Shown here: in pieces, positions 41,260 to 49,800 of the stretch
Position numbering within the stretch: position 1 is the first letter of the stretch
Layout: each line of letters begins with the position of its first letter
Made by a program: the position numbers and the translations under genes
Notes under the pieces: model-generated
What the model was told of the DNA's origin: nothing
Seen by the model: only the letters and a program-made list of their open reading frames with translations
Database searches by the model: none
Origin: Phreatobacter oligotrophus
GTDB lineage: Bacteria > Pseudomonadota > Alphaproteobacteria > Rhizobiales > Phreatobacteraceae
Length of the DNA stretch: 64,000 nucleotides
Assembly: GCF_003046185.1 (NCBI RefSeq)
Contig: NZ_PZZL01000001.1
Span: 248,001-312,000 of the forward strand
Reading direction: 5' to 3'

Positions 41260-42528
41260 TCACGCCCGGAACGTGCACTTGTTCTCGTCGTCGGTCGCCG
41301 CGATGACCTCGAGGCTCTCGTTGGCGGCGGGAACCGGGGGCGAGGAGGTGAAGATGTCGTACTGGTTGCGGATCTGCGCCGCGGGCAGCGCGGTGATCGC
41401 GTACATCTCCATCATCATCTGATGGTCCTTGGCCCTGAAGTAGCCCTCGCGGGTCTTCAGCAGGTCGAACTTCGCGCCCTTCTCGAAATGCTCGACGATC
41501 TTCACCGGATCGGTCGCGCGCGTCTCGGCGATGGCCTGCGCGACGATCTTCAGCGAGCAGTAGTCGCCCCAGGCCTGGTTCTCAGGCATGCGGTTGTACT
41601 TCCGCTGGAAGCCGCTGACGAAGGACTTCGAACCGGGCGTGTCGATGAGGTGATGCCAGACGACCGGCCAGATGCCACCGAAATTGCCGCGGCCAGCGCC
41701 CCAGGCCAGGGCCGTGTCGAAGCCGAAGCCGGCGACCGGGAAGGTCAGGCCGAACTCGGCATATTGCTTGAGGAAGTTGGTGATCTGCGTGCCCGCGAGG
41801 TTGAGGCAGACCACGTCCGGACGGGCCTGGCGGATCTTCAGCAGGAAGGGCGAGAAGTCGGCGAGGTCCGTGGGGATGAGGTCGTCACCCGCATGGTTGC
41901 CGCCATTGGCGCCCATGTAGCGCTTGGCGACGTTGAGCAGGTCGTGGCCGAAGGCATAGTCCGCCGTCAGCGAGTACCACCGCTTGCCCGAGACGAGGCC
42001 GTCGCGGATCAGCGAGCGGCCCACCGCCTTCACGTACATCGAGTTCTGCGCCTCGATGTGGAACATGAACTTCTGGCAGTCAGAGCCGCGCAGCGCGTCC
42101 GAATTGGCGCCGGTGTTGATGAACAGCACCTTCTCGCGCTGGACGACCTGGGCGATGGCGAGGGCCGAGGCCGAGGAGATCTCGCCGAGCAGGGCAATGA
42201 TCTTGTCGCGCTGGACGAGGCGCTCGGCCTTGGCGGAGGCCTGCTGCGGGTTGGGGCTGTCGTCGAGGATGAGCTCGATCCGCCGACCGAGGACGCCGCC
42301 GGCGGCATTGATCTCTTCCGCCGCGAGCTGGACGGCCTGGGCGGCATATTCGCCCAGGGGACCGAGGAAGCCGGTGCGGGGCGTGATGTGACCGATCTTG
42401 ATGGTCTCGGCCTGTGCGTAGCTGATCGCCGGAGCGCCGATGGCGCCGAGCGCAGCGACGCCGGCCGATGCCTTCAGCACGGTACGGCGGGACAGACTCT
42501 TATGGTCCGGGGTCGTTTTGCCCGTCAT
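41260..42528 (-). CDS. ABC transporter periplasmic substrate-binding protein, LivK-like
   Basis: 422 residues. The N-terminus has a twin-arginine-like LSRRTVLKASAGVAALGAIGAP signal (SRRT followed by a hydrophobic stretch) cleaved near SYAQA. The mature part has the type-I periplasmic-binding fold of LivK proteins: IKIGHITPRTGFLGPLGEYA, VLGRRIELILDDSPNPQQASAKAERL, IALLGEISSASALAIAQVVQ and KRWYSLTADYAFGHDLLNVA. It starts the transcript livK-livH-livMGF. The ligand is not known. A long divergent promoter region with a GntR-type palindrome separates it from the GntR gene. Confidence 0.92.
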   Translation of the reverse strand: MTGKTTPDHKSLSRRTVLKASAGVAALGAIGAPAISYAQAETIKIGHITPRTGFLGPLGEYAAQAVQLAAEEINAAGGVLGRRIELILDDSPNPQQASAKAERLVQRDKIIALLGEISSASALAIAQVVQREKVLFINTGANSDALRGSDCQKFMFHIEAQNSMYVKAVGRSLIRDGLVSGKRWYSLTADYAFGHDLLNVAKRYMGANGGNHAGDDLIPTDLADFSPFLLKIRQARPDVVCLNLAGTQITNFLKQYAEFGLTFPVAGFGFDTALAWGAGRGNFGGIWPVVWHHLIDTPGSKSFVSGFQRKYNRMPENQAWGDYCSLKIVAQAIAETRATDPVKIVEHFEKGAKFDLLKTREGYFRAKDHQMMMEMYAITALPAAQIRNQYDIFTSSPPVPAANESLEVIAATDDENKCTFRA

Positions 42529-42625
42529 GGGGACGTCTCCTCAAGGTGCGTTTTCCAGGCCCTGCGTCACACCGGCGGGCGCGTTGGCCGCTCCTCGCCG
42601 ACGGCCAGCCGGAGCTTGCCGTGAT

Positions 42626-42637
42626 CTGTGATCACAG
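42626..42637. promoter_or_regulatory. Perfect 12-bp palindrome, candidate GntR operator
   Basis: CTGTGATCACAG is a perfect palindrome in the 201-bp gap between the divergent binding-protein and gntR genes, 98 bp before the livK-like start and 93 bp before gntR. A second GTGATC precedes it at 42621. FCD-type GntR proteins bind short symmetric sites of this kind, often in the shared promoter of a divergent transport operon. Confidence 0.65.
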
Positions 42638-42729
42638 TTAGGGTTCCTCATTGGCGGCGCTTTGTCCAGCCCCTTCGCGAGAGGGGATGACGGTCCCGCC
42701 GGATAGAAAGGTCGCAGCCCGGAGCCCCG

Positions 42730-43443
42730 ATGAGCGTCGCCGACGCCCTCACTACGATTGGCCCGCTGGAGCGGGAGACGCTCGGCGAGCGGGTTTATGG
42801 GCACCTGCGTGAGTTGCTCATGGCCGGCCGGCTTGCGCCGGGCGACAAGATCTCGCTCCGGGCGACGGCGCTGGCGCTGGGCACCAGCATGATGCCGGTG
42901 CGCGAGGCGGTGAGCCGTCTGGTGGCGGACCGGGCGCTGGAGGTGACGCCGAACCGCGCCGTGCGCGTTCCCGTCATGTCGGAGGAGGGGTTTCGCGAGC
43001 TGACGACGGTGCGCATCTCCATCGAAGGTTTTGCGGCCGAGGCGGCAGCGGCTGCGGCGGATGCCAGGGCCATCGAGCGGATTGCCGGCCATGAAGCGGC
43101 CTTCCGCGCACTCGGAAGCCAGCCGGTGGCCGACCTCGCCGAGGCCGTCCGCATCAACAAGAACCTGCATTTCGCGATCTACGAGGCGGCCGGCTTGCCG
43201 ACCCTGGTCGAGATCATCGGGGCGCTCTGGCTGAAGGCCGGACCGGTGCTCAATCTCGACCTCGGCGCCAATCCGGATCGTCTGGCCCGCAGCGGCGCCA
43301 TCCGGTTCCACGCCGAGGCGCTGGCCGCGATCCGGGCGCGCGATGGCGCGGCGGCGCGGACCGCCATCGTCGCCGACATCAGCGGCGCCGCGGACTTCAT
43401 CATCGGGCGCGGCGGCCTCGCCGCAGCTCGCAACAGGGCATAA
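42730..43443 (+). CDS. GntR-family regulator with FCD effector domain
   Basis: 237 residues. The N-terminal winged helix (about 15-80) has LGERVYGHLRELLMAGRLAPGDKISLRATALALGTSMMPVREA as the GntR pattern, of which LLMAGRLAPGDKIS and MPVREAVSRL are diagnostic. The FCD domain (about 90-225) contains metal-binding histidines N-K-N-L-H-F-A-I and R-F-H-A-E-A-L. FCD proteins sense carboxylic acids or related metabolites. It is divergent from the livK operon and upstream of an SDR gene 11 bp away, so it probably controls both in response to the imported substrate. Confidence 0.9.
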   Translation: MSVADALTTIGPLERETLGERVYGHLRELLMAGRLAPGDKISLRATALALGTSMMPVREAVSRLVADRALEVTPNRAVRVPVMSEEGFRELTTVRISIEGFAAEAAAAAADARAIERIAGHEAAFRALGSQPVADLAEAVRINKNLHFAIYEAAGLPTLVEIIGALWLKAGPVLNLDLGANPDRLARSGAIRFHAEALAAIRARDGAAARTAIVADISGAADFIIGRGGLAAARNRA

Positions 43444-43454
43444 GGAGACGGACC

Positions 43455-44231
43455 ATGGATCTGGGCATCGGCGGGCTGCGTGTGCTGGTGACAGCGGGCG
43501 CCAACGGCATCGGCCGCGAGGTCGCGCGGGCCTTCGCCGAGGAGGGGGCCAAGGTCCATGTCTGCGACGTCGACAGGGATGCGCTTGCCGAACTCGCGAC
43601 CACCGATCCCGGCATCTCGTCGTCGTGGTGCGATGTGGCCGACCGTTCGGCGGTGAAGGCCCTGTTCGACACGGCGATCGATCGCCTCGGCGGCCTCGAC
43701 GTGCTCGTCAACAATGCGGGCATCGCGGGTCCCACCGGCCGCGTCGAGGAGATCAACCCGGAGGACTGGGATCGCTGCATCGAGGTCTGCCTGACCAGCC
43801 AGTTCAACTGCGCGCGACTCGCCGTGCCGCATCTGAAGGCGAGCCCCAACGCCTCGATCATCAATCTTGCCTCGGTCGCCGGTCGCTTCGGCTTCGCGCT
43901 GCGGACCCCCTATGCCGCCGCCAAATGGGGCGTCGTCGGGTTCACCAAGTCGCTGTCGATCGAGCTCGGCGAGTTCGGTATCCGCGTCAACGCCATCCTT
44001 CCCGGCCTCGTGGAGGGCGACAGGATCCGGCGCGTGCTCGAAGCCAAGGCGCAGTCCCGCGGGGTCTCGTTCCACGAGATGGAGACGCAGGCAGTGGCCT
44101 ATACCTCGCTCAAGACCTTCGTTACGGCCCGCCAGCTCGCCGACCAGATGCTCTTCCTGGCGTCCCCCAAGGGTCGGACCATTTCCGGGCAGGCTCTGTC
44201 GATCTGCGGCGACATGCAGATGCTGACCTGA
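43455..44231 (+). CDS. SDR-family oxidoreductase, second in the block
   Basis: 258 residues. The Rossmann motif is atypical: TAGANGIGREVA, with Ala in the usual TGxxxGIG position (TGA replaced by TAG). NNAGIAGP, catalytic Ser in NLASVAGRF, and Y-A-A-A-K (YAAAKWGVVGFTKSL) are intact. The C-terminus ISGQALSICGDMQML matches SDRs of the FabG type. Co-transcribed with gntR. It could act on the imported substrate before the BKACE step. NAD or NADP preference: DVDRDA after strand two suggests NAD. Confidence 0.88.
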   Translation: MDLGIGGLRVLVTAGANGIGREVARAFAEEGAKVHVCDVDRDALAELATTDPGISSSWCDVADRSAVKALFDTAIDRLGGLDVLVNNAGIAGPTGRVEEINPEDWDRCIEVCLTSQFNCARLAVPHLKASPNASIINLASVAGRFGFALRTPYAAAKWGVVGFTKSLSIELGEFGIRVNAILPGLVEGDRIRRVLEAKAQSRGVSFHEMETQAVAYTSLKTFVTARQLADQMLFLASPKGRTISGQALSICGDMQMLT

Positions 44232-44280
44232 CGACCGCGCGTCTTGCGGCCCTGGGGCCGGAGCCGACGAGGATGGCGCG

Positions 44281-45405
44281 TCAAGGGGACGAGAAGCCCT
44301 CGACGAAGCGCCGGTCGATCCAGTCCTTCCACCACCAGACCCACCGCCCCTCGACGGCGATCCGGTCGCCCCACGAGGCGACCGCCCGGCCATCGCCGGT
44401 GGACAGGATGGCGAGCGCCCGCGCCTGGGGTCGATAGGCCATCGGCGGCTCGCCGCGGATCCGCCGGCGAAGGTTCTGCGCGAGGACCGGGCCTTGCCGC
44501 ACCGCGTAGACCCCCGCCTTGTCCAGCCGCTGGCCGACGAGTTCGGCGCAGTCTCCGGTGGCGAAGACCGCGTCATCGCCGGTGCTGGCAAGCGTCGGCC
44601 GGACCAACACCGATCCGTCGGGGGAGAGGGGCAGATCCGCGCCCGCGAGCCAGGGCTGTCCCCGCGCCGCGGTCGCCATGATCGTCAGGTCCGAAGCGAT
44701 CCAGCGGCCGTCCTCGGCCTTTGCGCCATCCGCCGCGACCTCGGTGATCCGGCAGGACGGCAGGACCTCGATATCCTTGCGCGCGAGAATGCGCGCCAGT
44801 TTGCCCCTCGCGTGCGGATTGAGGCGCGGGACCAGGCCGCGCCCCGCGGCGATCCCGATCCAGGGATGGGGCCGCTGTTCAGAGCCGGCGAGGCGGGCTC
44901 GCAACGCCAGGGCGACCTCGACGCCCGCAGGTCCGCCGCCGATCACCAGGATTTGCCCCGGCGCCTTCGCCGGCGGCCCTGAGCCCAGGGCGCCCTCCAG
45001 TTTCGCCAGCAGGCGTCCGATCGGTTTCAGGGCCAGCGCGAACCGGTCGGCCCCGGTGACGGAGGAGAGGTCCGGCGTGATGCCGATGTTCAGCGACAGC
45101 GTGTCGTAGGGGAGGTGGCTCCCATCGGCGAGAACGACCCGGCGCCCCGGCCGGTCGATCCCGACCGCCGCCTGCGGAACGACATCCGCCCCGCAACGGG
45201 CCGCGAGGGCCGCTAGATCGATATGCATGGCCTCGCGGGAGTAGAGTCCAGCGATATGTCCCGGCAGCATGCCGGAATAGGGAGCTTCGAGGCTGTCGCT
45301 CACGAGGGTCAGCCGGGCGAGGGGCTGAGGTTGGCGCGCAAACGCCCGGAGCACCTGGACATGGCTGTGCCCTCCGCCGACCAGGACGACGCGGTGCTCA
45401 GCCAT
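44281..45405 (-). CDS. FAD-dependent pyridine nucleotide oxidoreductase (TIGR03169-like, SelD-associated family)
   Basis: 374 residues from ATG 45405; a GTG at 45456 would add an Arg-rich stretch and was not used. The FAD-binding motif is VVLVGGGHSHVQVLRAFA, with His in place of the usual Ala/Gly after GGG, followed by PYSGMLPGHIAGLYSREAMHIDL, which is diagnostic for the family fused to or found beside selenophosphate synthase. The second Rossmann motif is ILVIGGGPAGVEVALAL, then VFATGDCAEL. It is NDH-2-like in fold. No selD or selenium gene is nearby, so the electron acceptor is unknown. Last gene of the 48399-44281 operon-like run. Confidence 0.85.
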   Translation of the reverse strand: MAEHRVVLVGGGHSHVQVLRAFARQPQPLARLTLVSDSLEAPYSGMLPGHIAGLYSREAMHIDLAALAARCGADVVPQAAVGIDRPGRRVVLADGSHLPYDTLSLNIGITPDLSSVTGADRFALALKPIGRLLAKLEGALGSGPPAKAPGQILVIGGGPAGVEVALALRARLAGSEQRPHPWIGIAAGRGLVPRLNPHARGKLARILARKDIEVLPSCRITEVAADGAKAEDGRWIASDLTIMATAARGQPWLAGADLPLSPDGSVLVRPTLASTGDDAVFATGDCAELVGQRLDKAGVYAVRQGPVLAQNLRRRIRGEPPMAYRPQARALAILSTGDGRAVASWGDRIAVEGRWVWWWKDWIDRRFVEGFSSP

Positions 45406-45459
45406 GTGGCGGCCCGTCCACCCTGGCGGGCCGAGCCGGTGTCGCCGCGCCCGCACGGG

Positions 45460-46188
45460 TCATGGGACGGGTGTCTCCCCGGATCGCGACAGCCACTTCT
45501 TCAGGGGGATAGCGACCAGCGACAGGAGAGCGAGGCCGCAGAGCCCGGCGATGATCTCCGGCGTGAGGATGGAGGCCGGGGAGAGGGTCTCGCCACTGTC
45601 GAGAACCGCCCCGAGACCGGCTCCGGTCACCGAGAAGACGGCCGTGGCCGGGATGATGCCGACAAAGGTCGTCGCCACATAGGTCCGCAAGGGAACACCG
45701 ATCAGCGCCGGGACGAGATTGACCAGGAAGAACGGGAAGATCGGCACGAGGCGCAGGACGAGCAGATAGGCCGCGGCGTTGCGACGGACACCTGCGGCCA
45801 TGGCAGCGGCGGCCGGACCGAACCGCTCCAGCGCATCGGCGCCGAACACCGTTCGCGCGAAGAGAAAGATCAGCGACGCGCCGAGGGTGGCGGCCACCAC
45901 CGTGAACAGGGTGCCGGACAGGGCGCCGAACAGGAACCCTCCGGAGAGCGTGAGGAACACGGCGCCCGGCAGCGACAGGGCGACGGCCGCCACATAGACC
46001 GCGATATAGGCGAGGGCGGAGCCGACGGGATGGCGGGCCACCAAGTCCTGCAGCCCGCCGCGATGGGTCCGCAGTGTCTCCAGCGTCAGCTGGTCGGCAA
46101 GCCCCGACCAGCGCAGGCCCACCAGCAGGCAGATCAGCCCGATGGCGGCCCACAGGCGTTTGTCCCGCAGATAGGTTTTCAGCGCCAT
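45460..46188 (-). CDS. TVP38/TMEM64 (DedA-like) membrane protein
   Basis: 242 residues with about six hydrophobic segments. The SNARE-associated-Golgi domain signature lies at about 70-190: ALSLPGAVFLTLSGGFLFGALSGTLF, then F-L-F-A-R-T-V-F-G, RLVPIFPFFLVNLVPALIGV and T-F-V-G-I-I-P-A-T. Such proteins are suspected flippases or lipid/ion-handling proteins. The gene stands 9 bp after the flavoprotein gene on the same strand. In some bacteria this domain is fused directly to a mercuric-reductase-like flavoprotein, which fits the pairing here. Confidence 0.85.
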   Translation of the reverse strand: MALKTYLRDKRLWAAIGLICLLVGLRWSGLADQLTLETLRTHRGGLQDLVARHPVGSALAYIAVYVAAVALSLPGAVFLTLSGGFLFGALSGTLFTVVAATLGASLIFLFARTVFGADALERFGPAAAAMAAGVRRNAAAYLLVLRLVPIFPFFLVNLVPALIGVPLRTYVATTFVGIIPATAVFSVTGAGLGAVLDSGETLSPASILTPEIIAGLCGLALLSLVAIPLKKWLSRSGETPVP

Positions 46189-46197
46189 GGTGTCGCC

Positions 46198-47664
46198 TCA
46201 GGGAACGAAGCGCTGGATCAGGCCGACCAGGCGCCGCGTGGTCGGCCCGAAAAGACGGGGCGTGTAGTAGCTGCCCGCCGCCCGCTTCGAGATCTCGGAT
46301 AGGGTCGGGTAGGGCAGGACGAGCCCGGCAACAGCGCCGATCGCCAGCCGCTGCGACATGGCAAGCGCCCACAGACCGATCAGCTCCCCCGCACCCGGCC
46401 CGACGATGGTCGCCCCGAGGATCCGTCCCCGCCGTCCCACGATGATCTTGGCGAAGCCCTCGGTGCGGCGTGCGGCCTGGGCGCGGTCGTTCCCCGCGAA
46501 GGGCGCGAACAGCACCTCGACGGGTTCCCCACTCTTCCGGGCCTCCTGCTCGGTCATTCCCACCTGGGCGAGCTCCGGGTCGGTATAGGTCACCCGCGGC
46601 AGCGCGCCATAGTCAGCCTTGGCGGGGAGCAGGAAGAGCGCGTTGCGGATGACAATACCCGCCTGCTGGGATGCCGCATGGGTGAAGAGCGGCCCGCCTG
46701 TGACATCGCCGATGGCGAAGACCCGTCGATTGGTGGTCCGCAGGCGCGCATCGACCGTGATGCCCCGCGGGCCGGTCGCGATCCCCGCAGCCTCCAGTCC
46801 GAGGTCTTCGAGGTTCGGCCGGCGCCCGGTCGCGACGAGGAGATCGGTGCCGCTGATCCTGTCCCCACCGTCGAGGAGGACCTCGACCCGGTCGCCGCTC
46901 CGGCTGACCGAGGCGACGCCCTGGCCCTCCAGGATCGCGACGCCGTCCGCAATCAGCGCATCCCTGACGACGGCCACGGCCTGGGGATCGTCGCGGGACA
47001 GGATCGTCTCCTTCTCGATGAGGGTGACGGTCGAACCCAGGCGTCGGAAGGCCTGCGCCATCTCCACGCCGATGGGCCCGCCGCCCATGATCAGGAGGTC
47101 TGCCGGCAAGGCCGTGAGCGTGAAAATCGTCTCGTTGGTGAGGAAACCGCTGTCGGCCAGCCCCGGCACGGATGGAACGGCGGGCCGCGATCCGGTGGCG
47201 ATGACAAAGCGGCGCGCCCGGATCCGCCTCCCGCCGGCCTCGACCACCCGCGGATCGACAAACCGGGCGCTCGCCTTGATCACGTCGACGCCAAGGCCCT
47301 CGAAGCGCTCCACGCTGTCATGGGGAGCGATGGCCGCAATCACGCTGGCGATATGGTCATGGACCTGCTGGTGGTCGACCGCAGCCGGGCCGAGCGTGAC
47401 GCCGAAGGCGGCACTGGTCCGGGGCAGGTGGGCTTTCGCCGCGGCCGCGATGATGGCCTTCGACGGGACGCATCCCGAGTTCAGGCATTCTCCGCCCATC
47501 TCGCCCTTCTCGACGAGCACGACGGACGCGCCCATCTGGACGGCCCCGGCCGCGACGGACAGGCCTGCCGACCCGGCACCGATGACGCAGATATCGCAGA
47601 CGAGGTCGCCGTCGCGCTGCACCGGTCGACGGCCTGGCCCGGGAGAATAGGTCGCCTCCTGCAT
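46198..47664 (-). CDS. Mercuric reductase-like/dihydrolipoamide dehydrogenase-like flavoprotein
   Basis: 488 residues of the class I pyridine nucleotide-disulfide oxidoreductases. FAD motif GAGSAGLSVAAGAVQMGASVVLVE, redox-active disulfide GGECLNSGCVPSK, NAD motif MGGGPIGVEMAQAFRRLG, second FAD contact RRVFAIGDVTGGPLFTHAA and the dimerisation domain from about 350. The C-terminus lacks the H-P-T/S-x-S-E His-Glu pair of lipoamide dehydrogenase and instead has VLPYPTLSEISKRAA, as in the TVP38-associated group. No HMA domain or C-terminal Cys pair of true MerA. The substrate is unknown; the neighbouring TVP38 gene suggests a membrane-linked reductase. Confidence 0.87.
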   Translation of the reverse strand: MQEATYSPGPGRRPVQRDGDLVCDICVIGAGSAGLSVAAGAVQMGASVVLVEKGEMGGECLNSGCVPSKAIIAAAAKAHLPRTSAAFGVTLGPAAVDHQQVHDHIASVIAAIAPHDSVERFEGLGVDVIKASARFVDPRVVEAGGRRIRARRFVIATGSRPAVPSVPGLADSGFLTNETIFTLTALPADLLIMGGGPIGVEMAQAFRRLGSTVTLIEKETILSRDDPQAVAVVRDALIADGVAILEGQGVASVSRSGDRVEVLLDGGDRISGTDLLVATGRRPNLEDLGLEAAGIATGPRGITVDARLRTTNRRVFAIGDVTGGPLFTHAASQQAGIVIRNALFLLPAKADYGALPRVTYTDPELAQVGMTEQEARKSGEPVEVLFAPFAGNDRAQAARRTEGFAKIIVGRRGRILGATIVGPGAGELIGLWALAMSQRLAIGAVAGLVLPYPTLSEISKRAAGSYYTPRLFGPTTRRLVGLIQRFVP

Positions 47665-47787
47665 CAGATATCAGCACCTCGTGGCCATGGCGGCGGGTCG
47701 GCGACGCCGCCTGAGCCGCCGATGTCCCGCCCATCCTGCCACAACTCGGGGGCTCCGGCTGCAAGGGCTCGACAGCCCGTCGTCGTT

Positions 47788-48399
47788 TCAGGCGGGATCA
47801 CGGAACAGCCGGGCAGCGTCGAGGCACCGGCCCGCCGCCGTCACCAGGCACATGGCGGCGAAGAGCCAGGCAATCAGGCCGAAGCTCTGCGGGAAGAGGC
47901 ACATCAGGACGAAGGCCAAAATGGTCTCGGAGCCTTCGGCCAGTCCCGCCGCGTGAAAGAAACTCTTCTCGCCCCGCGCCGTGGTGGTCATGCCTCGCTT
48001 GGCGGCGATGGTGGCGAAGGCGAGGAAACTCGTCCCCGAGAGAAGAAAACTCGCGACGAGGACGAGGGCGGCAAGCGCGTTGGCGGGATCGGCGATGCCG
48101 AAGGCAACGGGCACGGCCGCGTAGAAGGCGAAATCCGCCAGGATGTCGAAATAGCCGCCGAGGTCGGTGGGCCCGCGCGCGCGGGCGACGGCCCCATCCA
48201 GGCCATCGGCGATCCGCGACACCGCGATCAGCAGGAGAGCGAGGAGGAACTGGCCGGCGGCGATGGACAGCGCAGCTGCGCAGCCGACTACGAGCCCGAC
48301 CCCGGTGATCATGTTGGCGGTCGCGCCGCGGCCGGCCAGCCAGAGCCCGGCGCGGTTCAGCGGGGGATCGATGATCCGCCGCGCGAAGGGGTCCAGCAT
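47788..48399 (-). CDS. CDP-alcohol phosphatidyltransferase family protein
   Basis: 203 residues, about five membrane helices. The defining motif is present in full: D-G-L-D-G-A-V-A-R at about 68-76, then G-x3-D-x3-D (GGYFDILAD). This builds the di-metal site that joins a CDP-linked lipid to an alcohol acceptor. The N-terminal DPFARRIIDPPLNRAG suits the Rhizobiales members of unknown acceptor specificity. Start of the operon-like run with the flavoprotein, TVP38 and FAD genes (123 bp gap). It might supply a lipid head group, but the product is not predictable. Confidence 0.88.
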   Translation of the reverse strand: MLDPFARRIIDPPLNRAGLWLAGRGATANMITGVGLVVGCAAALSIAAGQFLLALLLIAVSRIADGLDGAVARARGPTDLGGYFDILADFAFYAAVPVAFGIADPANALAALVLVASFLLSGTSFLAFATIAAKRGMTTTARGEKSFFHAAGLAEGSETILAFVLMCLFPQSFGLIAWLFAAMCLVTAAGRCLDAARLFRDPA

Positions 48400-48497
48400 G
48401 CGACGATCTCTTGGCTCCTGCGCGGGATGGTCCAGACCTCGGCTCAGGTCGTCCCGCCAGCCATCAGCATATCACGGCCATGCCCCGCGAAGTGGCC

Positions 48498-48785
48498 CTA
48501 GTCCCCCGCGCCATCGCTCGTGACCGCCATCGCGAAGGCGCGGATGGCCGGCGCCGCCACGATCACGATCGGCAGCATCAGGGCCCAGGCGATGAGCCAG
48601 GCGCGCAGCCACTGGGCGAGGAACAGACCCTCCTGCAGCGCCGGCCAGCTGGCGACGGCGGTGGCAACGCCCGAGGTCAGGCCTGACTGGAGCGCTCCGA
48701 AGACGAAGTGGATGTGCGGCGCGGGATCTTCGGCATGGGCTTCTCCAGACGGTGGTGACTGGCCTGCAAGCTGCCGGCCAGCCAC
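48498..48785 (-). CDS. DUF2798 two-helix membrane protein
   Basis: 95 residues from a GTG start. It has two hydrophobic segments. The pattern FVFGALQSGLTSGVATAVAS, then W-L-R-A-W-L-I-A-W-A-L-M-L-P-I-V-I-V-A-A-P-A-I-R, matches DUF2798 (the family's W-L-x-x-W-x-x-x-W/F-P-x-V/L-V-x-A-P). Function unknown. The N-terminal 25 residues are polar and atypical, so the true start may be internal. It ends 98 bp from the CDP-alcohol phosphatidyltransferase start. Confidence 0.65.
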   Translation of the reverse strand: MAGRQLAGQSPPSGEAHAEDPAPHIHFVFGALQSGLTSGVATAVASWPALQEGLFLAQWLRAWLIAWALMLPIVIVAAPAIRAFAMAVTSDGAGD

Positions 48786-48816
48786 CTGTAGGCTCGGTTC
48801 GCCGCTGGCGGCGCGG

Positions 48817-49767
48817 TTAGCGGCCTCGCAAGGCGATCACGCCCACCGCGACCAGCAAGCCCGTCGAGACGAGGGCGAGTCCAGACCATTGCAGCACGGT
48901 CGGCCATTCTCCAGCCACGGGAATGCCGATGAGGATGGCAGCGGCCGGCACGAGGGCCGGGAAGATGGCAGCGCGGGATGCGCCGATGAGCCCAACAGCG
49001 CGGGTAAAGGCGATCACCGAGACGACGCCGGTCAGGACGCCCTGGACGACCACCTGCACGGCAAGCGTGCCGAGGGGGAGGCTCGCATAATGGGCGACGC
49101 CGTGGCTTGCCAGCGCCCAGGGCAGCATGACCGCGCCCGAGATGACCGAAACGATGGCGGTGCCGGCGACGGGAGGCACCTTCCAGCGCCGGGAGAGTAG
49201 GGTGAAGCCCGCCCAGAGCACTCCGGCGCCGGCGAACATCGCATCACCCAGCGGCGTGAGGCCGCCGCCGGTGAGGAGGCCTGGGCCGGCGATGACGGCG
49301 ATGCCGGCGACGATGATGGTCGTGCCGAGGATCCGGGCGCGCGTCAGCGCTTCGCCAAGCACAAGTGTGGCGAGGATCATGCCAAGGACCGTCACGGTTG
49401 CCGGCTGAACCACGGCGCCATGGGCGAGCGGGGCGAACTGGTAGCCGCCGACGCCCAAGAGGATGAAGGGCGGACCGGCCAGCGCGGCGAGCGCCAGCGA
49501 CCGCCAGAGGCCGATGGCTCGCACCTCGGGCCACGCGACCACCAGCCAGGGCAGCATCACAAGGCCCGCCGTCACATAGCGGAAGGCGGCGATGTCGACA
49601 GGCGTGAGGCCCGTGCTGATGCCCTGGCGGGCGAGGGCGAGATAGAGCCCCCAGATGGTTGCGGCAGCGGCGCCCAGCATCATGCCGCGCGCCTCCGGCG
49701 ACAGGGCGGGGAGCGCGGTCTTGGCCATGGTGGTGGTCCCCGGCAGGGCGGAGGGAAGGTGGGACAT
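48817..49767 (-). CDS. EamA/DMT-family transporter
   Basis: 316 residues from ATG 49767, chosen over a TTG four codons upstream because GGAG lies 7 nt before it. Ten membrane helices form two EamA repeats: repeat one (about 30-160) has GAAAATIWGLYLALARQG and AAFRYVTAGLVMLPWLVVAWP; repeat two (about 175-310) has LGDAMFAGAGVLWAGFTLLSRR and a conserved P-A-A-A-I-L-I-G. The family exports metabolites such as amino acids or drug-like compounds. It stands upstream of the DUF2798 gene and downstream of dsrE on the same strand. The cargo is unknown. Confidence 0.9.
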   Translation of the reverse strand: MSHLPSALPGTTTMAKTALPALSPEARGMMLGAAAATIWGLYLALARQGISTGLTPVDIAAFRYVTAGLVMLPWLVVAWPEVRAIGLWRSLALAALAGPPFILLGVGGYQFAPLAHGAVVQPATVTVLGMILATLVLGEALTRARILGTTIIVAGIAVIAGPGLLTGGGLTPLGDAMFAGAGVLWAGFTLLSRRWKVPPVAGTAIVSVISGAVMLPWALASHGVAHYASLPLGTLAVQVVVQGVLTGVVSVIAFTRAVGLIGASRAAIFPALVPAAAILIGIPVAGEWPTVLQWSGLALVSTGLLVAVGVIALRGR

Positions 49768-49800
49768 GGTCGTCTCCAACGGATGAGGAGTGAGGCGGGG

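Noticed and set aside
46198-47664. True mercuric reductase (merA)
   Set aside because: No N-terminal HMA domain, no C-terminal vicinal cysteines and no other mer gene nearby; the TVP38-associated flavoprotein group fits better.
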